Shown: in pieces, positions 9,488 through 17,815 of the stretch
Layout: each line of letters opens with the position of its first letter
How positions within the stretch are numbered: the first letter of the stretch is position 1
Origin: PNAI01 sp035501735
GTDB lineage: Bacteria > Pseudomonadota > Alphaproteobacteria > Rhizobiales > Xanthobacteraceae
Assembly (NCBI GenBank): GCA_035501735.1
Contig: DATJVR010000071.1
Location: 1 to 56,040, forward strand
Reading direction: 5' to 3'
Length of the DNA stretch: 56,040 nucleotides
Made by a program: the position numbers and the translations under genes
The notes under the pieces: generated by a model
What the model was told of the DNA's origin: nothing
What the model saw: only the letters and a program-made list of their open reading frames with translations
Database searches by the model: none

Positions 9488-10585
9488 ATGAGCGTCACTT
9501 CCTCGATGATCCCCGAGCTGGAAAATGTCATCCAGCGCGGCACGCCGGAGCGATGCACGGAAATGCTCCAGCGCATCACGACGTTATTCATCCATGGCGC
9601 CAAAAATTTCAACGAAGATCATATCGGATTGTTCGACGACGTGCTGTGCCAGCTCGTCGCCGAGATCGAGACCAAGGCGCGGGCGGAACTTTCGCGCCGG
9701 CTTGCTTCGATTGAAAATGCGCCGACCGAACTGGTGCGTCAACTCGCGCACGACAACGATATCTCCGTTGCCGGCCCGGTGCTGAAGGAATCGACGCGTC
9801 TGAATGACGACGACCTTGTCGATATCGCCGAGACAAAAGGGCAGGCCCATCTGCAGGCGATATCGGGACGGCAGAGTATTGGCGAATCGATCACCGATGT
9901 GCTGGTGCGGCGCGGCGATCTCGATGTCGCGCGCAGCGTCGCCGAAAACCCGGGCGCGCGGTTTTCCAACGATGCCTTCTCGGCATTGGTCAGTCGGGCG
10001 GAAAAGGACGGCGTGCTGGCCATCAAGGTTGGACAGCGGCCGGACATTCCGGCGCATCTGTTCCGCGAACTCTTGATACGGGCCACGGACGTGGTGCAGC
10101 GACGACTGCTGGCGACCGCGAAGCCGGAAACGCAAAACGAGATCAGGCGCGTGCTCGCGCAAATCTCGCAGGAGCTGAACAGCAAGAGTGCGCCGCGCGA
10201 CTACTCGTCGGCGCAGCGCACGGTGCTGGCTTTGCATCAATCGGGCAAGCTCGGCGAGGCCGAACTCGTCGACTTCGCGAAGGCGAAGAAATATGAGGAG
10301 ACGGTGGCGACGCTCTCTGCGCTCTGCGGCGTGCCGATCGAATCGGTGGACCGGCTGGCGGGCGGCGAGCGGCCCGATCCGGTGTTGATCCTGTGCAAGG
10401 CGGTCGGATTCACCTGGCCGACGGTGCGCGCCATCATCGCGGCGCATCCCAACAACAAATCCATATCGAGCCAGACGCTCGATTCCGCCTATTCGAATTT
10501 TGAGCGGCTTTCACCTTCGACCGCGCAACGCGTCGTGCGTTTCTGGCAGGTACGGCAGGCGCACGAAACTGCGCGCGACTTCTAG
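9488..10585 (+). CDS. DUF2336 domain protein
   Basis: The 365-residue product matches the DUF2336 family, which is largely restricted to alphaproteobacteria. The protein is almost entirely helical, with repeated features such as LVRQLAHDNDISVAGPVL, DVLVRRGDLDVARSVAENP and FRELLIRATDVVQRRLL that suggest HEAT-like repeats. There is no signal peptide, membrane segment or recognisable catalytic motif, so it is probably a cytoplasmic scaffold or regulator. Members of this family are often encoded near signalling or cell-cycle genes, but no function can be given. It is a lone plus-strand gene between the divergent rimP operon and the convergent trmB, whose stop lies 16 bases away. The ribosome site is weak. 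Confidence 0.85.
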   Translation: MSVTSSMIPELENVIQRGTPERCTEMLQRITTLFIHGAKNFNEDHIGLFDDVLCQLVAEIETKARAELSRRLASIENAPTELVRQLAHDNDISVAGPVLKESTRLNDDDLVDIAETKGQAHLQAISGRQSIGESITDVLVRRGDLDVARSVAENPGARFSNDAFSALVSRAEKDGVLAIKVGQRPDIPAHLFRELLIRATDVVQRRLLATAKPETQNEIRRVLAQISQELNSKSAPRDYSSAQRTVLALHQSGKLGEAELVDFAKAKKYEETVATLSALCGVPIESVDRLAGGERPDPVLILCKAVGFTWPTVRAIIAAHPNNKSISSQTLDSAYSNFERLSPSTAQRVVRFWQVRQAHETARDF

Positions 10586-10601
10586 ACGCCGGCAGGCGCG
10601 G

Positions 10602-11315
10602 TCACTCTCGCTGGAAAATCAGGTAGCACGGAATGCGGCCCGTGCGTTTGGCCTTGATTTCATAGCGCGTGCTGGAAAAGCCGGGCCACGGCTGTCGCCA
10701 GTCGTCCGCGCATTCCGCCGTCCAGGTGAATTGCGGGGCCCGAGCCATATGACGCAACGTCCAGGCGGCGTAATCGGCAATATCGGTGACGAAGCGGAAC
10801 TCGCTGCGGGACTTTAAAATGCGGGCAATCTCGGTGACACTGCGCGATTGGACGAAGCGGCGCTTCCAGTGGCGCCGCTTCGGCCAAGGATCGGGATAAA
10901 TCAAGTCGACGCGGGCGATCGAGGCTGTCGGGAGCCAATCGATCAGCTCGGTCGCATCGCCGTGATGCAGGCGGATGTTGGAAAGCCCGCGCTCCTCGAT
11001 GAGAGCAAGCGCCTTGGCCATGCCGTTGACGAAGGGCTCGCAGCCGATGAAACCGGTGCGGGGATTGCGTTCCGCCTCGCCGGCCATGTGCTCGCCGCCG
11101 CCGAACCCGATTTCGAGACGCACCTCGTCGACGCCCGCGAATAGGGTGCATAGATCAGCCGGCGCCTTGGCGCCGAGATCGATCGCGAGTCGCGGCAGCA
11201 GCGTATCGAGCAGCGCCGCTTGGCGGGGCTTGAGCGTCTTGCCCTTGCGTCGGCCAAAGAATGCGCCGGCGCGCGGGCGCGGTTTGTCACTTAGCTGATC
11301 CTTGAGCAGCGGCAT
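10602..11315 (-). CDS. trmB: tRNA (guanine-N7-)-methyltransferase
   Basis: TrmB makes 7-methylguanosine at position 46 of tRNA using S-adenosylmethionine. The 237-residue product carries the SAM-binding loop LEIGFGGGEHM, the GFIGCEPFVNG segment, and the family motif LIYPDPWPKRRHWKRRFV that contributes to catalysis. The start MPLLKDQLSDKPRPRAG (11313-11315) lies 46 bases after the metK stop and matches rhizobial homologues. The frame stays open far upstream, but that part overlaps metK and is not coding. It lies downstream of metK, the gene that supplies its cofactor, and is probably co-transcribed with it. Confidence 0.95.
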   Translation of the reverse strand: MPLLKDQLSDKPRPRAGAFFGRRKGKTLKPRQAALLDTLLPRLAIDLGAKAPADLCTLFAGVDEVRLEIGFGGGEHMAGEAERNPRTGFIGCEPFVNGMAKALALIEERGLSNIRLHHGDATELIDWLPTASIARVDLIYPDPWPKRRHWKRRFVQSRSVTEIARILKSRSEFRFVTDIADYAAWTLRHMARAPQFTWTAECADDWRQPWPGFSSTRYEIKAKRTGRIPCYLIFQRE

Positions 11316-11361
11316 GCCGCGGATGGTCTGCGCTGCGGCTCGGAAATTCAACTCTTGAGAA

Positions 11362-12636
11362 TCAGCGCACCGCACTCTTGAGCTGGGCGACCAGGTCGGT
11401 CTTCTCCCAGGAGAAGCCGCCGTCCTTGTCGGGGGCGCGGCCGAAATGACCATAGGCCGCGGTACGGCGATAAATCGGCCGATTGAGCTTGAGCGTGCGA
11501 CGGATGTTGGTCGGCGTGAGGCGGAACAGCTCGGGCAGGACTTTCTCCAGCTTCTTCTCCTCGACCTCGCCGGTGCCGTGAGTATCGACCAGAACCGACA
11601 TCGGGTCGGCGACGCCGATCGCATAAGCGACCTGGATGGTGCAGCGGGAGGCGAGCCCTGCGGCGACTACGTTCTTGGCGAGGTAGCGCGCGGCGTAGGC
11701 GGCGGAGCGATCGACCTTGGTCGGATCCTTGCCGGAAAATGCGCCGCCGCCATGCGGGGCGTAGCCGCCATAGGTATCGACTATGATCTTTCGGCCGGTG
11801 AGGCCGCAATCGCCGTCCGGCCCGCCGATAACGAAGTTGCCGGTCGGATTGACGAGGAAGTCGGACGACTTCTGCGGCATCCAGCCTTTCGGCAGCGCCG
11901 ACTCGACGGCATCGGTGATCATTTCCTTGACCAGCCCGGGCGTGTACCTCTTGCCGTTGCGGCTCTGCGCTTGGTGCTGGGTCGAGACCACCACCTTGGT
12001 GCAGCCGACCGGCTTGCCGTTGACGTATTTGACCGTCACTTGGCTCTTGGCATCGGGCTGCAGGTCGTAGAGCTGCCCGGAGCGGCGCTTCTCCGACAAC
12101 ACTTTCAGAATCTTGTGCGCGAAATAGATCGGTGCCGGCATGTAAGAGTTCTTCTCGTAAACCTCGCTCTCGGTGCAGGCGAAGCCGAACATCATGCCCT
12201 GGTCGCCGGCGCCTTCTTCCTCGCCGCCCTTCTTCTTCTTGGCGTCGACGCCCATGGCGATGTCGGGCGACTGGCCGTGCAGCAGCACCTCGATGTCGGC
12301 GCCGTAGTAGGAAAAGCCGTCCTGGTCGTAGCCGATGTCCTTGACCACACCGCGCGCGATCTCGGTGATCAGTTCACGGTTCACCACCACCTTATCGCCA
12401 TGCTTCTTGAAGAACGGCGCCTGGCCACGACCCTCGCCGGCGACGACGATCTTGTTGGTGGTGCAGAGCGTCTCGCAGCCGAGCCGAGTGTTGACCTTGC
12501 TATCGTCGGCGATGCCGAGCTTGAGATCGTTTTCAAGGAAAGCATCGAGGATCGCGTCCGAAATCTGGTCGCAAACCTTGTCCGGGTGACCTTCGGATAC
12601 GGATTCACTGGTGAAAAGATAATTGACGTGAGACAC
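11362..12636 (-). CDS. metK: S-adenosylmethionine synthetase
   Basis: MetK makes S-adenosylmethionine from methionine and ATP. The 424-residue protein has the N-terminal FTSESVSEGHPDKVCDQISD, the GAGDQGMMFGFAC hexapeptide region and the P-loop-like GGGAFSGKDPTKVDRSAAY. It is slightly longer than the E. coli enzyme (384 residues), with a Lys/Glu-rich insertion just before GAGDQG (around residue 135) and small additions elsewhere. The start codon is GTG (12634-12636), since no upstream ATG is available; a GGGGAG ribosome site precedes it. A promoter and an intrinsic terminator lie in its 63-base leader. Confidence 0.97.
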   Translation of the reverse strand: MSHVNYLFTSESVSEGHPDKVCDQISDAILDAFLENDLKLGIADDSKVNTRLGCETLCTTNKIVVAGEGRGQAPFFKKHGDKVVVNRELITEIARGVVKDIGYDQDGFSYYGADIEVLLHGQSPDIAMGVDAKKKKGGEEEGAGDQGMMFGFACTESEVYEKNSYMPAPIYFAHKILKVLSEKRRSGQLYDLQPDAKSQVTVKYVNGKPVGCTKVVVSTQHQAQSRNGKRYTPGLVKEMITDAVESALPKGWMPQKSSDFLVNPTGNFVIGGPDGDCGLTGRKIIVDTYGGYAPHGGGAFSGKDPTKVDRSAAYAARYLAKNVVAAGLASRCTIQVAYAIGVADPMSVLVDTHGTGEVEEKKLEKVLPELFRLTPTNIRRTLKLNRPIYRRTAAYGHFGRAPDKDGGFSWEKTDLVAQLKSAVR

Positions 12637-12651
12637 CGGGACGCACTCCCC

Positions 12652-12673
12652 AAAAAGGCCCGCTAAAGCAGGC
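12652..12673 (-). terminator. Terminator hairpin directly upstream of metK
   Basis: On the minus strand a 6-base-pair stem with one G-U pair (12668-12673 with 12658-12663, loop UUUA) is followed by CCUUUUU (12652-12656 being the U-run). It ends about 15 bases before the metK GTG and just before its ribosome site. It could simply terminate praR, but it also lies downstream of the putative metK promoter. A competing small hairpin could form between AGGC and GCCU just upstream and open the terminator. Confidence 0.6.
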
Positions 12674-12705
12674 GAAAAGCCTATCAGATCGTTGGCAGAG
12701 GCTGT

Positions 12706-12733
12706 TTGTTACAATGTCCCGAAGCCCGGTCAA
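12706..12733 (-). promoter_or_regulatory. Putative metK promoter
   Basis: On the minus strand TTGACC (12728-12733) and TAACAA (12706-12711) are separated by 16 bases. The -35 box is close to consensus and the -10 box is moderate. The predicted leader would be about 63 bases and include the terminator at 12652-12673. Confidence 0.4.
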
Positions 12734-12832
12734 GATGTGGGCAGCGATGGGACAGACTTGGGACGGGCTTGGGGATCACGTGGGAGCGATCAGGCCCGTT
12801 TCCGCCCTAATCTGGCGGCCGTCGGGCTCGCA

Positions 12833-13237
12833 TTAATCTTCGGCGATCTGCTCCACGAGGTCGACGATGCGGCGCCGCAGCTTCGAATCCTTAATCCGCA
12901 TGAAAGCCTTGGTCAGCGACAGGCCGTCGGAGGTCGCCAGGAAGTCGGACACATAGGCCGGCGACGGGGCTTCCGCCATGCCGGAGGCCGAATGTCCGGG
13001 TGCGTTCGGTGCGCCCTCGAAGAAGAACGACACCGGCACCTGGAGGATCTGCGAAATCTGCTGCAAGCGACTCGCGCCAATCCGATTGGCCCCCTTCTCG
13101 TACTTTTGCACTTGCTGGAAAGTCAGACCAAGCGCGTCGCCAAGTTTTTCCTGACTCATGCCAAGCATCATGCGGCGCATGCGCACGCGCGCACCCACAT
13201 GCTTGTCGGTCGGATTTGGCGCCTTCTTAGCCATCAT
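12833..13237 (-). CDS. praR: PraR/PhrR-like XRE-family regulator
   Basis: The 134-residue product has an N-terminal Cro/C1-type helix-turn-helix (about residues 15-70: VGARVRMRRMMLGMSQEKLG, then LTFQQVQKYEKGANRIGASR) and a C-terminal segment ending in KLRRRIVDLVEQIAED. Sequence and position beside metK and lnt match the rhizobial PraR/PhrR regulators. Those repress surface, biofilm and rebs-type genes in Rhizobium/Azorhizobium and respond to low pH in Sinorhizobium. Two ATG codons in a row (13232-13237) make the exact start uncertain by one codon. A perfect 12-base palindrome lies about 65 bases upstream of the start and may be an autoregulatory operator. Confidence 0.82.
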   Translation of the reverse strand: MMAKKAPNPTDKHVGARVRMRRMMLGMSQEKLGDALGLTFQQVQKYEKGANRIGASRLQQISQILQVPVSFFFEGAPNAPGHSASGMAEAPSPAYVSDFLATSDGLSLTKAFMRIKDSKLRRRIVDLVEQIAED

Positions 13238-13302
13238 CGCAATTCTCTCCTGCGCACGCCGGCGCTCGTCTTCATATTTCTTTCTTCTAAGCTCATATTC
13301 GA

Positions 13303-13314
13303 ATTGCGCGCAAT
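13303..13314. promoter_or_regulatory. Perfect 12-base palindrome upstream of praR
   Basis: The sequence ATTGCGCGCAAT reads the same on both strands and lies in the 249-base gap between praR and lnt. XRE-family repressors usually bind such dyads near their own promoters. The assignment to PraR is inference from position only. Confidence 0.3.
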
Positions 13315-13486
13315 GCGCGATTCATCCAGTTAAACTTAATGATGCAAGTTACGATTGAGGTTAATCCACCACGTGAGTTGTATTCGCAAGCGATGCCCGT
13401 AATTGCTCGACTTGTTTCAGAGCGCGTCTCTCTGAGCGCGCGGACTTAGAATAGCATAGCGAAGCTGCATATTATGCATGGCATCG

Positions 13487-15109
13487 TTACCGAACGCGAC
13501 GGCGATTGATTACTACCGCGCCAACAATACCAAGAATTAATCCAAGAAGCGTGTCGCCCATTCGCGCATAAAGCGGCTTATCGACACGGCGCGGAAGCGA
13601 GGAATCCAACACGCCTTCCGCACCCAGCGGCAGCGACTTGATCGTGCGACCGAGCGGATCGACGACCGCGCTTATTCCGGTGTTGGCGGCGCGCACCAGC
13701 GGCAGACCCTCTTCGATGGCGCGTACACGGGCTTGTTGCAAATGTTGGTAAGGACCACTGCTCGTACCAAACCAGCCGTCGTTGGTGAGATTGAGGAGCC
13801 AGTCCGGCCGCTCGCCGTTCGGCACGATGGCGCCGGGAAAGATGATCTCGTAGCAGATGAGCGGGAGAAATTTCGGCGCGCGCGGCGCGGTCAGAACGCG
13901 GCGGCGGTCGCCTGCCAGGTACCCGCCGGGCAGCTTGGTGAGCTGCATAATGCCCAGACGCTCGAGAAAATCCTGGAAGGGGAGATACTCGCCAAAGGGG
14001 ACAAGGTGCACCTTGTCGTAGATCGACAGAATCGTGCCCTGGTGATCGATCACGAACACGGAATTGTAGGCGCGCAAGCCGATCGTGCCGGTGGGGATTT
14101 CGGGAGCGCGCACCCCGCCGGTAATCAGCACCGTTCCGGCGGGGAGCAGGTCCGCGATCTGGGCGAGCGCGTCAGGCTCGCGTGCGAGCAGGAACGGAAA
14201 CGGCGATTCCGGCCAGATCAAATGGGTCGCGTCGCCCACGCCGAGGGACTGCGGCCCGATCTTGCGGTTGGAGAGATTGATGTAGCGGCTCATCACCCGC
14301 TGCTTGGCGCCGTAGTTGAATTTGTCGTCCTGCGGCAGGTTGGGCTGCATGATGCGCAGCCGCACGCCATCGACAAAGGCGGTCGGATTGAGCGAGAGGC
14401 GCACCGCGCCATAGACCGTGAGCGCGGCAAGCGTGACGAAACCGACAGCCAGCGGGAACCATGGCCGGCGCGTGTCGGCAGACTCGTCGGCGAGTGTCGC
14501 CGGAGAAGCGAAAATTGCGACGGCCAGGAACGTCAGTCCCCACAGCCCAAGCAGCGCCGAGGCCTGCGCCAGCACCAACGGCCCGGTCAGTGCGTAGCCG
14601 TACGCGTTCCACGGAAAACCGGTAAACAGATGGCCGCGCAGCCATTCGGCGATGGTCAGCGACAAGGCGAGTGCGAGCACGCGAACAGGTCCGCGCGTCC
14701 ACAGTCCGCGCGCAAGCGCAAACCCGAACGCGGTATAAAACGCGAGGTAAAGCGGCAACCCGATGACCGCGAAGGGCAACAGCCAACCGAATGTCTTGGC
14801 GTCAACCAGGAACGCGTAACCAACCCAATAGACGCCGGCCAGAAAATAGCCGAAGCCGAACCACCATCCGGCATGCGCCGCACGCAAGATCGCATTCATG
14901 CGGCTGGCGGCTGCGCCGTCGATCAGCCAGACCATGACCGGAAACGTCAGAAACAGAACCGGCCAAACATTGAATGGCGCAAGGCCGACGACCGAGATTG
15001 CGCCGGCGGCGAACGCGATGGCGGCCCGCCGCCAGCCGGACGCCAGCACGACCGCGTGCACAAGCCGCGTCAAAGTCGTCGCCTGCGGCAGGGATTGGGT
15101 GATCGTCAC
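13487..15109 (-). CDS. lnt: Apolipoprotein N-acyltransferase
   Basis: Lnt transfers a third acyl chain to the N-terminal cysteine of lipoproteins in the inner membrane. The 540-residue protein has about seven hydrophobic segments in residues 25-240, then a periplasmic nitrilase-like domain. The catalytic triad is visible: Glu301 in WPESPFPF, Lys366 in YDKVHLVPFGEYLPF and Cys419 in ICYEIIFP. A last membrane helix lies near the C terminus, followed by NRRRVR. The start is GTG (15107-15109) and overlaps the corC stop as GTGA, so translation is coupled to corC. It is the last gene of the phoH-ybeY-corC-lnt string. Confidence 0.96.
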   Translation of the reverse strand: MTITQSLPQATTLTRLVHAVVLASGWRRAAIAFAAGAISVVGLAPFNVWPVLFLTFPVMVWLIDGAAASRMNAILRAAHAGWWFGFGYFLAGVYWVGYAFLVDAKTFGWLLPFAVIGLPLYLAFYTAFGFALARGLWTRGPVRVLALALSLTIAEWLRGHLFTGFPWNAYGYALTGPLVLAQASALLGLWGLTFLAVAIFASPATLADESADTRRPWFPLAVGFVTLAALTVYGAVRLSLNPTAFVDGVRLRIMQPNLPQDDKFNYGAKQRVMSRYINLSNRKIGPQSLGVGDATHLIWPESPFPFLLAREPDALAQIADLLPAGTVLITGGVRAPEIPTGTIGLRAYNSVFVIDHQGTILSIYDKVHLVPFGEYLPFQDFLERLGIMQLTKLPGGYLAGDRRRVLTAPRAPKFLPLICYEIIFPGAIVPNGERPDWLLNLTNDGWFGTSSGPYQHLQQARVRAIEEGLPLVRAANTGISAVVDPLGRTIKSLPLGAEGVLDSSLPRRVDKPLYARMGDTLLGLILGIVGAVVINRRRVR

Positions 15110-16254
15110 GGGCGGGGCGGGATCTTGGGCTGGTTGGTGTTGGCGGCGCGCGCATCCTCAGGCGTTGACGCGGCCGGTGGCGGAGACATGCCGGTCGCAG
15201 CGCGCTGATCGGTATCCCCAGGCCGCTGAGCGCCGTCGCGCGCGCGTTTGGGGCGATCCTTGCTGCGATGAATCTTTATTTTTTTGATCCGGCGCGGATC
15301 GGAATCAAGCACTTCGAGCTCGAAGCCGGCGGGGCCGGGCACGAGTTCGCCGCGGAGCGGCAAACGGCCGACCTGCGTCATGATCAGACCGCTCAGGGTG
15401 TCGACATCCTTCGCGGCCTCGCTCACGTCGAATTCGGGGCCGACTGCGGCCGTCACGTCGTCGAGGCTTGCGCGCGCGTCGGCCAGGAACGAGCCGTCCG
15501 GCTGGCGGACCACGGTCGGAGTGGTGTCTTCGTCGTGTTCGTCGGCAATCTCGCCGACGATCTGCTCGACGAGATCCTCGATCGAGGCCAAGCCATCGGT
15601 GCCGCCATATTCGTCGACCACGAGCGCCAGATGAATGCGGGTGGTCTGCATCTTGGCGAGCAGGTCGATGGCCGGCATCGACGGCGGCACGAACAGAAGT
15701 TCGCGCGTGATGTGAATGGCGGACAGCGGCAATGCGAGGTCGATCGCCTTGAGATCGAGCCCGGCCGGCAACGCGCGTTTGCGCTTGCTTTGTGTCTCCG
15801 GCTTCACGGCCGCATGCGCCATCATGAAGGCGATGAGATCGCGGATATGAATCATGCCGATCGGGTCGTCGAGCGTGTCGTTGAAAACCACGAGGCGAGA
15901 GTGAGCGGCAATCTGGAAAGTCTTGAGCAGCTCGCCGAGGGGAATGTCCTGTTGCACGGCGACGATGTCGGAGCGCGGCACCATGACGTCTTCGATCCGG
16001 CGCTCGCGCAACGCCAGGATATTCTTGAGCATGGTGCGCTCTTCCGTCGAGACGCCGGTCTTACCGGGTACGGCGGCTTCGAGCACGACCTCGATGTCGG
16101 CGCGGGTCGTCGTCGACTTCCAGCCGAAGAGCGCGCGCGCAACGCGGGCAAAAAATCCTTTGCGCTCGTGGGAAGGCGGCAGCGGCACCGGAAGATTGCG
16201 CTGCTCGATGGCGGCCTCGGTCGCGTCCGCGCGCCGATCTTCGGTTTCAGACAT
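15106..16254 (-). CDS. corC: CorC/HlyC-type CBS-domain protein
   Basis: The 382-residue product is a soluble member of the CorC/HlyC family. It has two CBS domains (about 80-230, containing RIEDVMVPRSDIVAV and the VDEYGGTDGLASIEDLVEQI segment) and a C-terminal transporter-associated CorC_HlyC domain (about 240-330). The transmembrane DUF21 domain of larger members is absent. E. coli CorC is linked to magnesium/cobalt efflux; the exact role is uncertain. The start MSETEDRRAD (16252-16254) lies 8 bases after the ybeY stop. The C-terminal 50 residues are Pro/Ala/Arg-rich and probably disordered. It overlaps lnt by 4 bases. Confidence 0.92.
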   Translation of the reverse strand: MSETEDRRADATEAAIEQRNLPVPLPPSHERKGFFARVARALFGWKSTTTRADIEVVLEAAVPGKTGVSTEERTMLKNILALRERRIEDVMVPRSDIVAVQQDIPLGELLKTFQIAAHSRLVVFNDTLDDPIGMIHIRDLIAFMMAHAAVKPETQSKRKRALPAGLDLKAIDLALPLSAIHITRELLFVPPSMPAIDLLAKMQTTRIHLALVVDEYGGTDGLASIEDLVEQIVGEIADEHDEDTTPTVVRQPDGSFLADARASLDDVTAAVGPEFDVSEAAKDVDTLSGLIMTQVGRLPLRGELVPGPAGFELEVLDSDPRRIKKIKIHRSKDRPKRARDGAQRPGDTDQRAATGMSPPPAASTPEDARAANTNQPKIPPRP

Positions 16255-16262
16255 GAATCGCC

Positions 16263-16781
16263 TCAAGGCGCGCGGTCGCGCGCGAGATACGGATCGGGCA
16301 CGCCGATACGGGCCAGGATACTGGCCTCCAGCTGCTCCATTTTCGCTGCCTGACGGTCGGTCGCATGATCGTAGCCGAGAAGATGGAGATAACCATGCAC
16401 GGCCAGATGGACCAGATGGTGCTCGAACGGTTTTTGCTCGGCGGCCGCCTCCCGGGCCGTGGTTTCGTAGGCAATGACGATGTCGCCCAAATGACGCAAG
16501 CGAGGCGGAGCGTTGCGGCCTGCACGCGCCACCTTGGCCGGGAACGAGAGCACATTGGTCGGCGCATCGATCTTTCGCCATTGCCGGTTGAGGGCGCGGA
16601 TCGCAGAATCATCGGTCAGCAAGATAGCAAGCTCGGCATGCGGCGTAGAGCACGAGTTCGCCGCTGTGCGTATTGCCTTTCGAATGAGAGCGGCGGCTTT
16701 GGGCCTTCGCCGCCATTGTGCGGCCTCTACGATCACTTCAATTCGCAGCGCCGATTTGCCGCCGCCTTTCGGCGTCGTCAT
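16263..16781 (-). CDS. ybeY: Endoribonuclease YbeY
   Basis: YbeY is a metal-dependent endoribonuclease involved in 16S rRNA 3' end maturation and ribosome quality control. The 172-residue protein carries the zinc motif HGYLHLLGYDH, with His129, His133 and His139 in the H-x3-H-x5-H spacing. It also carries the upstream family segment LNRQWRKIDAPTNVLSFP. The ATG at 16779-16781 overlaps the phoH stop by ATGA, which indicates coupled translation. The N terminus is about 15 residues longer than in E. coli. The PhoH-YbeY-CorC-Lnt order is widely conserved. Confidence 0.96.
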   Translation of the reverse strand: MTTPKGGGKSALRIEVIVEAAQWRRRPKAAALIRKAIRTAANSCSTPHAELAILLTDDSAIRALNRQWRKIDAPTNVLSFPAKVARAGRNAPPRLRHLGDIVIAYETTAREAAAEQKPFEHHLVHLAVHGYLHLLGYDHATDRQAAKMEQLEASILARIGVPDPYLARDRAP

Positions 16782-17812
16782 TCCTTGGCCTCGCGCTTTT
16801 TCATGCGCGCCGCGGCCGCCTGGTCATAGGCCGCGACAATCCGCGCGACCAGTTCGTGGCGGATGACGTCCTCGGCGGTAAAGACGACGTGGCCGATACC
16901 CTCGACGCCGGCGAGAAGCCTGGTCGCTTCCGTCAGTCCCGAAGTCTGACCCGGCGGCAGGTCAACCTGGCTCGGATCGCCGGTGACGATCATGCGGCTG
17001 TTCTCGCCCAGGCGTGTGAGGAACATCTTCATCTGCATGGCCGAGGTGTTCTGCGCCTCGTCGAGGATCACGGCCGCGTTCGACAGCGTGCGACCGCGCA
17101 TGAAGGCGAGCGGCGCAATTTCGATTTCACCGGTCTGCATGGCGCGCTCGACGATGCGGGCGTCCATCAGATCAAACAGCGCGTCGTAGACCGGGCGCAA
17201 ATATGGATCGACCTTCTCGCGCATGTCGCCGGGCAGGAAGCCGAGCCGCTCGCCGGCCTCGACCGCGGGCCGCGACAGAATGATGCGGTCGACCTCCTTG
17301 CGCTCGAACAAGGCCACGGCGTGCGCCACCGCGAGCCAGGTCTTGCCGGTGCCGGCCGGGCCGGTCCCGAACACCAGGGCATGCTTTCGCAGCGCGCGGA
17401 TGTAGGCGTCCTGCGTCGCCGTGCGTGCGCGCACCGGGCGCTTGCGCAGGTTGATCTCCTCGAAGCTCGGGCGTTTGGTCGCGGGGTCGAGATCGAACGG
17501 CGCGCCTTGCGTGATGGCGAGGCGGATCGCGCCTTCGACGTCGCCGGCGACAAGATCGTTGCCGCGCTTGAGCTGCTCGTAAAGCGTTTCGAGCACCTGG
17601 CGCGCCTTTTCGCAGGCGTCGCGCGAGCCCTGGATGGTGACGTGATTGCCGCGCTGCTCGGCGACGACGTTGAGCCGCCGCTCGACGAGGGCGAGGTTTT
17701 GGCCGTATTGGCCGAACAGCATAGAGGCGAGGCGATTGTCGTCGAAGGCGAGCACGATCTGGGTTGCGGCATCGTCAGCGGGAATGAGATCGTCGGGACC
17801 GAGCTTGCGCAA
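16778..17812 (-). CDS. PhoH family ATPase (PhoL-type)
   Basis: The 344-residue protein is a PhoH/PhoL ATPase with an N-terminal KH-like portion. The Walker A motif GTGPAGTGKT is at about 149-158, Walker B VILDEAQN at about 248-255, and the sensor MIVTGDPSQVDLP follows. E. coli PhoL (YbeZ) works with YbeY in ribosome metabolism, which fits the neighbour here. The start is unusual: an in-frame TGA, which is the miaB stop, lies at 17816-17818, and the first usable codon is TTG at 17810-17812, 3 bases later. Initiation at TTG by reinitiation after miaB is therefore the most economical reading. No ATG occurs before about residue 31, which lies within conserved sequence. Confidence 0.94.
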   Translation of the reverse strand: MRKLGPDDLIPADDAATQIVLAFDDNRLASMLFGQYGQNLALVERRLNVVAEQRGNHVTIQGSRDACEKARQVLETLYEQLKRGNDLVAGDVEGAIRLAITQGAPFDLDPATKRPSFEEINLRKRPVRARTATQDAYIRALRKHALVFGTGPAGTGKTWLAVAHAVALFERKEVDRIILSRPAVEAGERLGFLPGDMREKVDPYLRPVYDALFDLMDARIVERAMQTGEIEIAPLAFMRGRTLSNAAVILDEAQNTSAMQMKMFLTRLGENSRMIVTGDPSQVDLPPGQTSGLTEATRLLAGVEGIGHVVFTAEDVIRHELVARIVAAYDQAAAARMKKREAKE

Positions 17813-17815
17813 AAA

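Noticed and set aside
12637..12699. A SAM riboswitch (SAM-II, SAM-V or SAM/SAH) before metK.
   Set aside because: I could not find the conserved pseudoknot sequences of these classes, and the predicted leader is only about 63 bases including the terminator.
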